Positions 1-12,591 of a stretch of 64,000 bases of DNA are shown piece after piece. This DNA is from Bolinopsis microptera (lineage: Eukaryota > Ctenophora > Tentaculata > Lobata > Bolinopsidae). The position numbers and the translations under genes are program-made. The stretch's first letter is position 1; every line of letters begins with the position of its first letter. The stretch spans positions 20,447,765-20,511,764 of the forward strand of contig NC_087074.1 of assembly GCF_026151205.1 (NCBI RefSeq), in the 5' to 3' direction. The notes under the pieces are model-generated. The model was not told where the DNA came from and did not search any database. It saw nothing but the letters and a program-made list of their open reading frames with translations.

Positions 1-272
1 ATGGTAAATGTTGAGAAGTTGACTGATAGCACATAGCCCAGAACTGCATAACTCTCGAGACTGCTTATCAGAGATAACACCCAGAAACATACCTTCTAAT
101 CTGGAGGGAGATTAGCGGATTACTATGGTAACAAGTTAGAAGTTATTATTGGCCCGGTTACCTGACTTCCAATATAGTTTAAAGAGTAACCCGTTTGGCT
201 GTAGTAAAAATGAAGATACATTTTTTCAATGACTCCGTAGATATTAATGAAAAGGTTCATCCTCGAACCTAC

Positions 273-3200
273 TTTTTCCACTGAAAGTGGTTAACAGCGG
301 CTGTGGCTCTAGCAGGTTCACACTGCATATCTCCCAGTAAAGTTACCATTTCATCTAATATTATCTGCTTCACATTGGCTTCTGTGTGCTCTAGAAATCG
401 GTCTGTAAACCAATCCAGGCAATGCTCTGCTACCAAACCACTTCCTGCTCCTGAGAATACATCCTTCATTAGGTAGTGGAAAGACTCAGAGGAGAAATCG
501 GTTATAATCAATTAAACCATCGGGATGTAACATACTGCATGGATCAAGCATGGTCACCATCTATCCACAAACGCGCGCGCTAAAATCACGTGGGTATAAA
601 TCACTTTCGCCAAAATGTTGTTTACGCGGCTTCCATAAAAATTATTTTCCAGAAAATTCCTATAATATTGCCACACTGTCCCACAAAAATTAAGAATCAA
701 AAAAAGTAAATTAAAAGTTACCTGAACTCTTAACGATAGCAGTAAGAATACACGCTGTAGGTCGGAGATACTTAATTTCACTGTAACTAAGTTTCTCTTT
801 GCAGTAATCAAACACCACACCCATGAACTGAGACGGATCTAAAGATTTGTTCTTCGCATTAGGAATAGTCAGCACCCAAAACAGCGAGGATATTACTTCT
901 AGACACCTGATACAAAAACCGGGTTTACATCGAGAACATTCTTGTCTTGGTTTTCTTATCTAGATTAACGAATCTATTTGTTAGTAAGAAAAACACTACT
1001 CCTCCATAATATAAAATGTTTTAAAAAGAGGTTTTTTACCTTTCACGTAAGTCTCTATTAACTCCTCCAAATATTTCCTGTTTCACATCGTTCCAAATAA
1101 GAATTAAGTGTTCTTCAGTACATCCGATACCATACGACGTTATACATAACTTCAACGTTTCACAACTCTGGATTCTGGTCTGAGATAATGTATATATGTA
1201 ATATGTATTATAATAACTTAAGTAAGTACTAAGTACCCTAAACAATTAAAAAGGAAGACTCCTGATTAGGATCCCCTTGAACAATATATTGTTCAAAGTC
1301 TGTTTGTTTACCTAAAAAACACAAACCTGCATAACAGAGCTGGTAAACTTGTCCAGCAAGAAGGGAATAGCGTGTTTAGCCAGTTTGTTGTTAGCTTTAA
1401 AGCAGTTGTTAAGTCTGTCTCTCAGATCTTCTGGACTGACTTTTACATCAGCGTCATCCGGTGGGGTGAAATCAATAGGGTAGTAACAGGATATAACGTC
1501 AAATAGTGTTTCTTCTATATTATCTGATAGTAAATCACCAAATTATTGATAGAATAATAGTATATAGCTAACAGTATGACATATTCGAATTTCAGCTTTC
1601 CGCGACCCAAATTTTGCTGTTTCGACTGAATTTTTCTTTAATGACCATCTTACAAGGTCACTGAGGGTGGCACAAGACACGATTGAGGTACTCAAAGTTC
1701 TATTCCCTAAGAAAGCTTTGATAAACGGAAAATCATCACAATATAAAAAGAGGTTTTGGACTATTTTTAAAGAGAAGCTTTTCTGCCGTCCCCTTGACCG
1801 AAATTTCGCGGTTTTGACTGAAATCAGAATTTCAGAATATAGTGCAATTTGTTGTGCCATGTATTTTGCTGCCAAATTCCGCCTTTTTTTCTTCATTACG
1901 CCAAAACTTTCAAGTTTTTAGCATTTATCAAAGTATAAAAGTAAGTAAATTATAAAGATAACAAATATTACCAAGGTTGAAGTGTTGAAGTACAATTACT
2001 GTCATGTTAAATATAAGCATCAGATTCCGCGGGTCCTGCTCTCCATCGATCAGATTAATGTAACTCACAACAAACTCATTGTTCATTCCTTCCAGTAAAC
2101 CTGAAACAAACACAAATAAATACACATGGGAGGGGGGAGTTCGTCTGAGGAGTACTTATGGGATGAATCATGAATGGAGAAAAATGTTGGTTAAATTATT
2201 ACGAACTGTTCTCCATTCTTGCGGTCACGAACAGAGCTATTAGAATTCAGTATTGGATATTATATCTGTTAATAAGTTTGAATTATGTTCCAGTATAGAT
2301 ACCTAATACTATTACTACTAGTTCTTACTGAGTAAGTTGCAGTGTAATAGGGAGTATAGGAGGGTGTATGCCTTGTGTCTTGTGTCCTGAGAATGTTCAT
2401 TATAAATATACGGAATAAAGTGTTAAGAATTTAGAATATACAATAACATTTTAAGGCGTTCATAAACCAGGGATTGTTAATGATTTTAATCGGCTAATTT
2501 TGGAGGTTTAGAAATTGACCACTCAGATTTCTCGGGAAAACACTGAAAGGATTGGCCATTTTCTTGGACATTGGACAAGAACAATATCAAACAATGAATG
2601 ATGATAATTCCCTGAAGTACAGTACCCTCTAGATTCTAGAATAAACCATTCGTTACAACCCTGTCCCACCTGATGCAGTGCCTGTACATCAACCGACTGA
2701 GCTAACTCTTTAGCTATCAAACAAGCAGTGCTAGAGTCTACTTCTCTCTCCTTCACGTAGCCTGTCAGTCCTGACAGTATCTTGGGAACTATGCTGTACT
2801 TCTCTGAGAGTCTCCCGCATAGAAACTTTATTAGAACTACCACTGGGAATTGTGTGTTGTGAGAATATGGTGCATAGTATTATTAGGAGCAATATTCATT
2901 ATAAATCTGATAGCTATTTAAAGGTATTAGTTGAGATGTTGTTGTTATCAGAGCTTAATTGTTAACTTCTTCAGATTTGTGTTCGATAAGTTCGATAATG
3001 GCAATAGGTGAGATATTTTAATTTTAAACAAACCTTCAGAATCGTTAAGTTTAGACTTGACAGATACGTCCACTAGCAAAGTAATAGCATTAAGTCGGAC
3101 ATCATCAACTTTAGAGGTAATATGCTGCCTGGGTGAGGGAAAGAGTTACGAATTAATTAACGTATTTTAAGTTATGCATCTTCCTTTTTGTTTAATTAAA

Positions 3201-3453
3201 TTAGCAAGTTCATCAAATAGGCCTCCAAACTGTAAACTATTTCATGTGCTTTATATTATGTTACAGACCAGTACACTCACTGAAGCAGCTGAACAAATTG
3301 CAGTATTGAGAATCTGTGACCATTCTCAGCCACAAATTCGAATGCTTCCTTATTCGGTTCTCTGATGTAGTCATTGCACGCCAGCTCAAATCTTATCTTT
3401 GCTTCTTCGTCAGTCATTTTATCTAAGTTGGATTGAATCGAAATTTCAACCAT
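273..3453 (-). CDS. MMS19: MMS19 cytosolic Fe-S assembly protein, 5' part (eight exons)
   Basis: MMS19 is the HEAT-repeat adaptor of the CIA targeting complex. With CIAO1 and CIAO2B it hands Fe-S clusters to cytosolic and nuclear enzymes such as XPD and DNA polymerases. Exons by splice site and frame: 3281-3453 (ATG at 3453), 3034-3128, 2621-2842, 1972-2100, 1327-1523, 1040-1179, 722-906 and about 273-484. The family signature is clear: a 'DGEQDPRNLM' stretch in exon 4 and 'CYYPIDFTPP' in exon 5, in the same order as in vertebrate MMS19. Phases agree through exon 7. The exon 7/8 junction does not agree unless a GTTAAG donor is used. About 450 residues are covered of roughly 1030 usual for the family, so the gene runs off the left edge. 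Identity is firm; the exon 3 donor and exon 8 acceptor are less so. Confidence 0.88.
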
Positions 3454-4456
3454 GTTCTATACATCTATCTAGAGATAAGACAGCATTATACATAAAGTAT
3501 ATGATATGTAATATGTATTATGTATACGTTATTATAATGTAACCTTTCAAACCCACAACGTTCAATATCTTATGTAAAACTGTAATTCCAATAGTTAAGC
3601 CCTGATTTACTTGGATTCTTTGGGTTAATTAAGCTAAAAGATTTGGGTTTCTGATTCACACTTAAGAACAGTGAACTTTTGAATGGACACTACTAAAGAA
3701 CCTTGAGTGCTTGTACAATTTACATTTATGTACAAGACATGATAATTCAGGATTTTCATAGTAAAACCAGCTTGTTAGTATACTGAATAAAACTTCAATA
3801 TGTATAGTTTGTATACTGTAGTATCGACTATAGAGCAATAAATATACCATCATGTCATAAATAATAAATTAATGATCTATGAAGTACAAGTATAGTTAGT
3901 GGATATATAGAAAGTCCTAAATCCTTATATTTAGGTACATAGATATTATATTCTGAGATGTTTCTATTTCTTTAAACTTTAATAATCGCAAGTTTCTGTT
4001 GTTCCATTCTTCTATTGCACTGGAAAATCTTGTTACTCACTGCATTATCTACAGTATTATTGCTCACACTTTCTTCTTTTCCAGAGATCTAATTCAATGC
4101 ATCCTCTTCCATGCGCTCTGGTTTCAAGCCACCCTTACTGCCTCCAATCTCAGTTGCAGCTTTTTCCCTCAAATCCAAAGCAAAAGCCTGGCCTTCTGCC
4201 AGATTTGGCCTCCGTCTTGCTTCCACTTCTCTTATCCTGTGATATTTGGTCATTCAACACACTTTTCGTTGTACATGACACAAAAGTTTTAAAATGATAA
4301 TCATCAAAGCAGTACAGAGGATAATAAGTGAGAAATAGTTTAGAATATTACAATATTTAAAACAATCACCTTGCTTAATAAATCAACACGTTATTAGTGT
4401 GATAAAAAACTCAAAGACAAGGTTTCAAGTTGCTCAATGTAGAATGTAGATCTACC
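3454..4456. other. Intergenic, no gene seen
   Basis: AT-rich spacer between the MMS19 start and the 3' end of MRPL54, both transcribed leftward. It should contain the MMS19 promoter and the MRPL54 3' end. No coding exon or clear element was recognised; the short ORFs lack splice or family support. Confidence 0.5.
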
Positions 4457-4516
4457 TTCCGGAGTTACTTCCGGAGTTACTTCCGGAGTTACTTCCGGAG
4501 TTACTTCCGGAGTCAC
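4457..4516. repeat. 12-bp tandem repeat abutting the MRPL54 stop codon
   Basis: Five units of TTCCGGAGTTAC (last unit TTCCGGAGTCAC) end at the base before the MRPL54 stop codon, so on the minus strand they form the first 60 nt of its 3' UTR. Confidence 0.9.
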
Positions 4517-5947
4517 TTACTCGTCAATAATTTCCTCCTCCGTTGGGAACTTCAACTGACTGTATAAGTCTGGGTGTTTGTGTCTCAGCTTCATGACCCT
4601 GTTGTTCATGTTCATTCTAAAGTCATTTATCTTGGTAAACAGATTATGATCTGGCTTCTGAAGATGCTCGTCAATGGGCATGTTGTAGGTATCAGCAATT
4701 TCCCACAACCAATCTGGATAATCTTCATCAGGTCCTAGGATTGGATCTTCTTCCCCTTCTAAAGGAGATGCCCCTCTGCATCTAGTGAAGAAAATAAGCT
4801 CATTATTCGTTGTTATCATTTCAAGACAGATCAATGGATCCCTTACTAAGATTCCTGAGAAAATGCGATGAGTCTGGATTTTGGGCAATTGAAAGTGCGA
4901 TTCCCAGCCCCCCACCCACTGCCCCCACATGTCTTGTGCCAACTGAAGAACTAAGGTACCTCAGGGCCAATCTCATCTACCTCTGGAGAGGAATTATGAA
5001 ACTTCAATTTAAATAGTTCTCAGGAATATGCAGGAATCTAGCCGGCTATAGTTGGTTAGCTCGCAGAATCTAGTTATGAAGATTGCGTGTTCGAGGCTAG
5101 GTTGAATATAATTTTCTTCCCACTTTTTTGGCAAATATGAGTAACTAATGATACCTCGGTAATATAATTAGCAAAGTACGATACAGTGTGGTATGGAATT
5201 GAGGATGAGACATAATAAAATCGTCATCCGGCCCCGAAGCAGCCGAAACATTTGCATTTATAGCCGTTATAAAAATATATAGCCTTATTTTTTCTTTTCC
5301 AGACTGTATTCCTAGCCACCTTTTAAATTTATGCCACTGCGGATACCCGTCGTCTAGTCTTAGACAACAGACGAGGAGATCGCATAGATTCAATGGATCC
5401 TTAGCTACTCCCTAGACGCGTTACGTCGAAGTTTTTATAATATAAACAACTGATAAAATACACCATACACGTGTATATTTATTTTATTTATAGTTATTTA
5501 TTTTGTGCGATAAGCCTAACTCACAGTCTCGCATGAATCTTGACCTGGGCAATGGATCTTTTGTTATAGCTTATTCAAGTTTTACTGCTATATTATGAAT
5601 AATTACACTGTAAAATATTCAATATTAACCTAGTGAAATCAGGATCACAAGTTCGGGGTGCTTTCCTAGCCAAAGCTGCCACTTGTGGTTTCTTCAAACA
5701 CAGTGCTGAAAGATTTATCAATTAAGATTAATTAGTTCAAATTCAAATTTGTTTTGGAAAAGCATCTCAAAAAAATCTCTCAAGACAAATTAAAATTCTT
5801 CATTAAATAGGTAGTTAGCAATAAGAACGATTTGGTTTTATAAGAAAATTGATTTGATTTTCTCACGTTAAAGATAAAATAAATTAACAAACCTGTTGTT
5901 GTAATAGATCTGTGGAACATTCCATGAACTCTCTTCACATGATTCAT
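4517..5947 (-). CDS. MRPL54: Mitochondrial large-subunit ribosomal protein mL54
   Basis: mL54 is a small protein of the mitochondrial 39S ribosomal subunit. Three exons: 5893-5947 (ATG at 5947), 5630-5705 and 4517-4781. Phases 1 and 2 match at both junctions, and the total is 396 nt, or 131 residues plus stop, close to the roughly 138 of human MRPL54. The N-terminus is basic and rich in His, Arg, Ser and Thr, as expected for a mitochondrial presequence. The core has the family's 'DEDYPDWLWE' signature (Pfam family shared by yeast MRPL37 and animal MRPL54), followed by a basic helix. The 848-nt intron 2 holds only unrelated short ORFs. The gene is head-to-tail with MMS19. Confidence 0.85.
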
Positions 5948-7620
5948 ATTTACATAAAGCTGCAAATAATTGCTGACATCAGGATATTTTATTGAGTGAT
6001 TAATCTTGAGCCCTGAACAAATATTAAAAGCAACTATTTTAGTTGATGCTGCCACTACCACATGTGATGGGTAAAGTCGTGATTTGATGGGTTGCTCTGT
6101 TATAAGAGCCCGGCCACATTCCCGGGTACACCTTGCATTGTCAAGCTTTACTTTCTCAAAGGACACACTAATAATATCAAAATATGATGAACATTGAATA
6201 AAATTACATTCCAAATATTAGATCATAAGATCCAAGTGCTCTATCCAATCCGCTTTACCATTGACATCCCAAACAATAGCTATATTTAAGTTTAGATTTT
6301 CAAAAGGAGAACGTTATTTTCGAGATTTCAAATAACCCGGAATGTTATACATTGGGCGTTTGATAATAGTGGTCAAATGTCACATATTATAACGTACTCT
6401 ATCTATGTGCAGTATGCTGCAAACATATCGTCATGGTATTATATTGGAAGGGCAAATGTCCACAACGATATCTGGTACAATTCCACTTGTCTCTGTAACC
6501 CCCAAATCTATGCAGTATGCACAGTTTTTATTCCCATTTGAGCATGAGCCAATATCTCACACATTGTTTTAGCTACCTATATACTATGTAGTGATTTCAA
6601 TCATCTATATGCTTTATGGACCCTTGTTACTTCTTTTGGATCACAAGATAGCCAAAATGTAGCTTTACGCAGGAAGTCTTTTTTTTAAAGTTGATACTTG
6701 ATACAAGAGGAAAAAAGTTGATACTTGATACAAGAGGAAATGCCAAGCTCTTGGATGTGAGAAAGATTGTTTCACCACAAACGTCATTATATATTATCTT
6801 CCTTCTGTGTCATCCTGAACAATTATAACATCCTTCAACACAACTTAGAAACAGAAACTAATCATGTGACTTAAAAATTAACCGCTTATAAGCCACGGGA
6901 AATAACCAATTGAATAACCAATTACCAACAGCATTGTGCAAATTATTTTATGGAACAACTACAGTGCAACTGCACTGTTCAACTGTCTGATTGACCATTG
7001 TTAATGGTCTGGCCCGGCACGTGCTACTTCGTACTAGATATTTTATTTATTTTCTAACAGACGACAACTTCCTGTTGTTTTTTTTTTCTATATTAGTTAC
7101 TCATATCTCTTGTACAGACTGTTTTACAAGGACATTGACAGATGATACTCACATTAGGCATTCATTATTGCATCTAAATTATTTCACTTGCTTTAGGTTT
7201 AGAAATTTATTCTCTGGTTAACAGATTTCAATTGTTTAATTAATTTGTAGTATGACAGTAATTAGGTAATTAGGTATATAAGAAGTTATTTAATTTTGCT
7301 TGGGCTATTATATTGACTATTGAGGTTTAATGATGATATGGAATTTGAATTTCATATAAATTTACACTATGTGGTTGGGGCATTTTGCATAGTAAATATG
7401 GTTACTACTCCTATATATCATATTATTTGATTGGTATTCGATTTCTGATTATTTCCCTAGGAATATGATTATTATATCTCAATTTGGCTTTAGGTAGGGT
7501 GCCCCGCTAAAAGAACTGGATTCTTCCAGGAAGCATCCCGTGCACAGAGCTTGTTCTACATATATATTAAATTATTAACCATTCATTCTGTATGTGCACG
7601 AAAATTTATTTCAATCAAAG
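5948..7620. other. Intergenic, no gene recognised
   Basis: AT-rich sequence upstream of MRPL54. A 27-bp motif is tandemly doubled near 6690-6740. At 6990-7030 the bases 'gaccattgttaat' and 'tctggcccgg' resemble, in inverted orientation, sequence near 13770-13810, just outside the right TIR described below. The left TIR may therefore once have been longer and been split. No coding exon is supported. Confidence 0.4.
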
Positions 7621-10600
7621 CACTTGCCATTAACATTTCGAGAAGGAAGCGGCGCGCTACTTTGAAGAAATTTAGACGAGTAACATCCGTCAACTGTCTG
7701 ATAGCACCCGGGTTACATTGATTTGTGTGGCGTGTATTCACAGACTGTATTTTCAGCGAGTAGCAAGAGCAGGGGGCCGGGGCTAGTTAAATAAAACAAT
7801 GAGACAGCATTTCTATTACTGGACAGCGCCAGCCTATCGCTCCCCTATATATTCAATCAGATTTTGTGAGACAGTAACATCTGCGCCGAATATTTTTTTC
7901 GATCTATGACTTAGGTGCCAAAGGCACAAAAGGAAAAAGAGTCAAGGCCAATTAGGGTTAGCGAACAACGTTTTTTGTATTATATGTAATAACTCGCCCA
8001 CGTTCGCGTTAGTTACTGCGTAAAGTTATTTTGCGCAACATTCTGAATTAAATTATTGTCGCGGCGCTAAACGGGCGTATTTAAATTTTGATCGTTCGGC
8101 GTTCAATACTTTGTACATTTTACATAATTGTAAATGTTGATTTCGATTTTAATGGTAAGTATTTAAAGTTAAGGTGTACAAATTTGTACTTCATATTTTA
8201 AATTTTTATATTATCTTCACGATAACAAATTTATTTAAAACCAAAATTAACTCGAATCCTAAAGCATAAACAATAAACAGCTCAAATATCGTTTTACAAT
8301 CCTGTCACGTGCATGCGTTTGACAAAAATGGTTATGATTTGCTCATAACTCGTCAAAAAATGATTTTTGTGCTATGTAATAACAAATAAGTCTCATTTGA
8401 AATCATCCTAGTCTTTTTGAGAGCTGGTTAGACGCTGGTTCTGTTATGTCAACCTCACTATCTGCTACAAAGGTGTGCCATATATGTAATGCTAAAGCAA
8501 CAAGAGGATTTTCTTGTCTTGGGCCATGTAAACAGTGGTACCATGTTAAATGTGCTGGACTGAAGAAAAGAGAAGAAGAGGTGTGTAAAACATGCAACGA
8601 TATATATGTAAATGTAAATAAATGTAAACAGTCTGATGTAAATAAGACCAAAGACGATGTAAACATACACAAAGAAACTGACGATAGTGTAATCCTTTGC
8701 CCAGCATGCAGCACAACAGCCGATCGTGGAGGGGATGTTGTTGGATGTGACGGTGTTTGTGGAAAATGGTTCCATGTTACATGCCTTACAGAGGGCGATC
8801 AAGCAGTTGGTGATGGATATTGGTACTGTTCCTCTTGTTATGGTAAAGAGGCTTTCCCTGGCTTTCCAAGTTTTGTGAAGACAGCTGACTCAACACCCGC
8901 AACATGGGGTTTGCTCAAGGGACCTTTTATCAAAGAGACATTTGGCAATGCCTATGATGAAATAATCAAGTGGAAGAAAAACCTGTTCAAGGTTCCTTCT
9001 GGTGCTCAAGGTAAAGCATATGTGAAAGCGACTACTAAAGTCATCAACTTTTATGTTAACAACTCCCCCCTCCAAAATGTGGCCATGACTGCACTTATGG
9101 TTATGCCAGCCCTGCTCCTTCAAAAACCCTCCAAACGATCCAAAACAAAGGACACCGTCAGACATCTTGAAGATTGCCTCAAACTTTGGGAAAAAGGAGA
9201 CATCAAGGGCCTCATCAAAGAAGGTAAAGCTATTCAGAAGCGTATAACATCAAGCAAGTTTACTCCCCAACATACACACAAAATATTCTCCAAGCTCATG
9301 CTTCAAGGAAAGGTGTCAGCAGCGCTCAGATGGGTAACAAATAAAGCTGGGGGCCTCCTAGAGCCAACACCAGAAACTATCAAGTTGCTAGAGAGCAAAC
9401 ATCCTGACCCACAGCCTGAAGAGTCCTTCCTCGTAAGCAGTCTACTCAGCAAGGTGGGCCTGGAAAAAGTAGACAATGTTATATTCGAAAACATAGATAG
9501 TGAAGCAATCCAGAAGGCAGCAAAGAACACCAATGGATCAGCCGGCCCCTCTGGCTTAGATTCTGATGGTTGGCAACGTATCCTTTGCTCTAAGTCTTTC
9601 AAGACATGTGGTGCTGAACTATGTGAATCAGTTGCCTTACTGACCAGAAAACTTTGCACTGAATTAGTCGACCCTGATCCCCTAGCATCCTTCATATCTT
9701 GTCGCCTCATTCCTTTGGACAAGAAGCCTGGTGTTAGACCAATAGGGATCGGTGAAGTTCTCCGCCGAATAATCGGCAAGTCAGTTACTACTCTGCTTAA
9801 ACCAGAGATCCTAGCAGCCACTGCACCGCTTCAAGCGTCAGCAGGCCTAGAAGGTGGAGTAGAAGCTGCTATTCATGCTCTTAGAACTATGTATGAAGAT
9901 GATGACACTCACGGTATCCTTCTGGTTGATGCAGATAATGCCTTCAACCGTTTAAACCGGAGAGTTGCCCTCCACAACACAAGTGTGATGTGTCCCGAGC
10001 TGTATAAATATCTTGTTAATACCTACAGAAAAGCAGCAAAACTGTACATACCAAACTCCAAGGGATTGTTTATTTTATCCCAAGAAGGTACTACTCAGGG
10101 GGATAACTGTGCTTCTGCATTTTACTCCTGTAGCCTGATGCCCCTTATGGGCAAACTCCCCACAGAGCCACCAGATATCTCCCCCGTGGTCTGTGAGAAC
10201 ACGAAACCTCCCCAGAAGCCTCCAGAGGAGAACAATAAGATTGAGACACCGCCAGATACTACTCCAGATAGGACTCCGGAGGTAAATAAGCCCTCCAACA
10301 AAGCTGCTAAACACATATGGTTTGCAGATGATTCTGGAGCAGCAGGAAGGCTTAAAGCCCTGAAGATTTGGTGGGATACCCTACAGGCATCTGGCCCCGT
10401 TTATGGCTATTTTCCCAAACCTTCCAAGACCTGGCTTATAGTTAAAGAGGAGTATCAAGAGGAAGCCAAGTCTCTCTTCCCGACCTTAACATCACCACCG
10501 AAGGTTGTCGTTACCTGGGTTCCTTTATTGGTACAGAGTCTGGAAAGAATAAGTTTATCCAAGCCAAATGTGTTGAATGGATAGAAGAGATCGAGGGATT

Positions 10601-10973
10601 GGCATCAATTGCACAGCATGAGCCACACCTTGCTTACGCCGCTTTTGTTTACGGCTCCTCTCGCAGATGGTCTTTCCTGATGAGGACCACCCCTGACATA
10701 GCAGTGAACTTGCAGCCCATTGAGGACAAGATCAGGAATTTGCTCATTCCCAACATGACAGGACACACAATTAGGTCCAACTTTGAGCGCAGCCTGTTCT
10801 CCCTCCCAGCCAAGTTAGGTGGACTAGCTATCATCAATCCAGTAGAAATTGCTGATAATGAGTACAAGAACTCACTCATGGCTAACCAGCAGCTTACAGA
10901 CCACATCCTGAAGCAACACACCACTCTCAATACCAACAGAGAGGCTGGGAAAGCAGTCAAGTCTGCCATAAGC

Positions 10974-12591
10974 GGACTATACACGTTTCATTAACGTGTA
11001 TTTTGTGCAAAGTGTATGAAAAGTTGGTGAGAGCACATGTATTAAATTTTCTAGAACATCGAATTTCGAAGCATCAGCATGGATTTGTTAAGGGTAAATC
11101 GTGTTTATCTAATCTTTTAGAGACATTTGATGACATTCTTGACATTTTAGATGAAGGTGCTCCGGTTGATCTTCTATACTTTGATTTTAGTAAGGCATTC
11201 GACACAGTCCCCCACTTTAGACTTCTGTCTAAATTGGAAGGCTTTGGTGTCAAAGGAAAGGTTTTAGATGTTATTAAAGATTTTCTTACAGACAGGACTA
11301 TGAGGGTTTCTGTAGAAGGACAATGGTCCGAGGTTAAACATGTTTTATCTGGTGTTCCTCAGGGGTCAGTTCTAGGCCCTCTCCTATTCATTCTGTATAT
11401 TAATGATTTGCCTGACCTTGTAAAAAATAAGATAAAGTTATTTGCTGATGATCTTAAATTAATTGGTAATGCAGCTAACCACGGTAGTGTTGCTGAAGAT
11501 ATCGAAGAATTAGAAGTTTGGGAAAGTATTTGGCTTTTACAATTTAATCCTGCCAAGTGCAAAGTAGTGCACATTAATTTTAACAACAATCCTAATTTAA
11601 ATTATAAGGTAAATGGTATAGAACTTGAAGTATCTGCACAGGAAAAAGATTTGGGGGTTATTACCCATAGCTCCCTGCTTTGGAACGAACAGATCAAAGC
11701 ATGTATCGCTAAGGCAAATCGTATGATTTGTTGGATTGTAAGGAATTTAGTTATTAGAGAAAAGGTTGTTATGATTGCTATATATAAAGCTTTAATAAGA
11801 CCTCATCTTGAGTATTGTGTCCAATTGTGGAATCCACCTGCGGCTCATGGAAGTTGGGGGACTGTTTTGGAGCTGGAGAGCGTCCAGAGGCGGTTTACCC
11901 GTCTGATTGATGAGGTGGGTACTCTTCCTTACAGCCGTAGACTGGAAATCCTCAATTTGACAACGCTGGCAGAGCGGCGAATACGTGGGGACCTTATTGA
12001 AGCTTTTAAGGTTATTAATGCTATGACTGATTATGGTTCAGACTTGTTCAGACCAAGCAGATCAGGTCTTAATCTGGTTTCATCCAATAGATGTAGTAAA
12101 AGTGTGACAAAGGTCAAGAATATCCAGAAGTCTTTTCTCCCGGAGCGAGTTATTCCATATTGGAACAAACTCCCTCCGGACGTCAAGAACTCTGTGACAG
12201 TTTTAGGTTTTAAAATTAAATTAGAAGGATATAAGATAGATATGATTTCTAAAAGTATTACAAATGATTGCTTTTTTTGGAATGTTTCTAATGAAGTTTT
12301 AGTAAGAATTGAGGGAGCCAGTTATGTCAGTAATAAAGAGAAACATAACAATTATCTTTGGTTCCATCCTTATGTGGCAAAGAAGCGTTTTATAAATCTT
12401 TATTCCACTGGGAAGTTTTTAAAATAGGATAATGTTTTTGATGAAATTGTTTTTAAATATTGTATTTGATAATCAATTAATGTTGGTGGGGAAATATTTA
12501 TTATATATTTTTTCACACAGTGCGATGATAGTTTGTAGACATGTGTGATGATGTGATGTCATAAATTTTACTTTACTTTACTTTACTAAGC
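10974..12591 (+). mobile_element. 5'-truncated CR1/Jockey-like retrotransposon insertion
   Basis: The insert interrupts the PHD-RT gene. The bases TAAGC occur at 10969-10973 and again at 12587-12591, a 5-bp target duplication. Its 3' end is a short (ACTTT)n tail, typical of CR1/L2-type elements that end in microsatellite rather than poly(A). Removing 10974-12591 rejoins codon AGC to ATG in frame. The 5' part, including the endonuclease, is missing. Confidence 0.8.
11003..12427 (+). pseudogene. Reverse transcriptase of the nested CR1-like element (5' truncated)
   Basis: An open frame of about 474 codons with no stop. It has RT fingers 'KHQHGFVKGKSCLSNLL', motif A 'LLYFDFSKAFDTVPH', motif B 'SGVPQGSVLGPLLF', catalytic 'LFADDLKL', then the thumb and the C-terminal region ('HLEYCVQLWNPP') usual in CR1/Jockey ORF2. 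The start is not a true initiation site: the copy begins mid-domain, without the upstream APE endonuclease. The good preservation of the frame suggests a fairly recent insertion. Confidence 0.85.

Noticed and set aside
5040..5110. tRNA-like stretch with GGTTAGCTC and GTTCGAGGC
   Set aside because: The acceptor ends do not pair and no anticodon stem is convincing; at best a tRNA-derived relic.
5145..6214. Minus-strand ORFs in and near the MRPL54 gene
   Set aside because: They cross the MRPL54 intron or overlap exon 1 in other frames; only the spliced reading matches the family.
8403..8802. Minus-strand ORFs opposite the PHD fingers
   Set aside because: Shadows of the plus-strand PHD coding region with no motif of their own.
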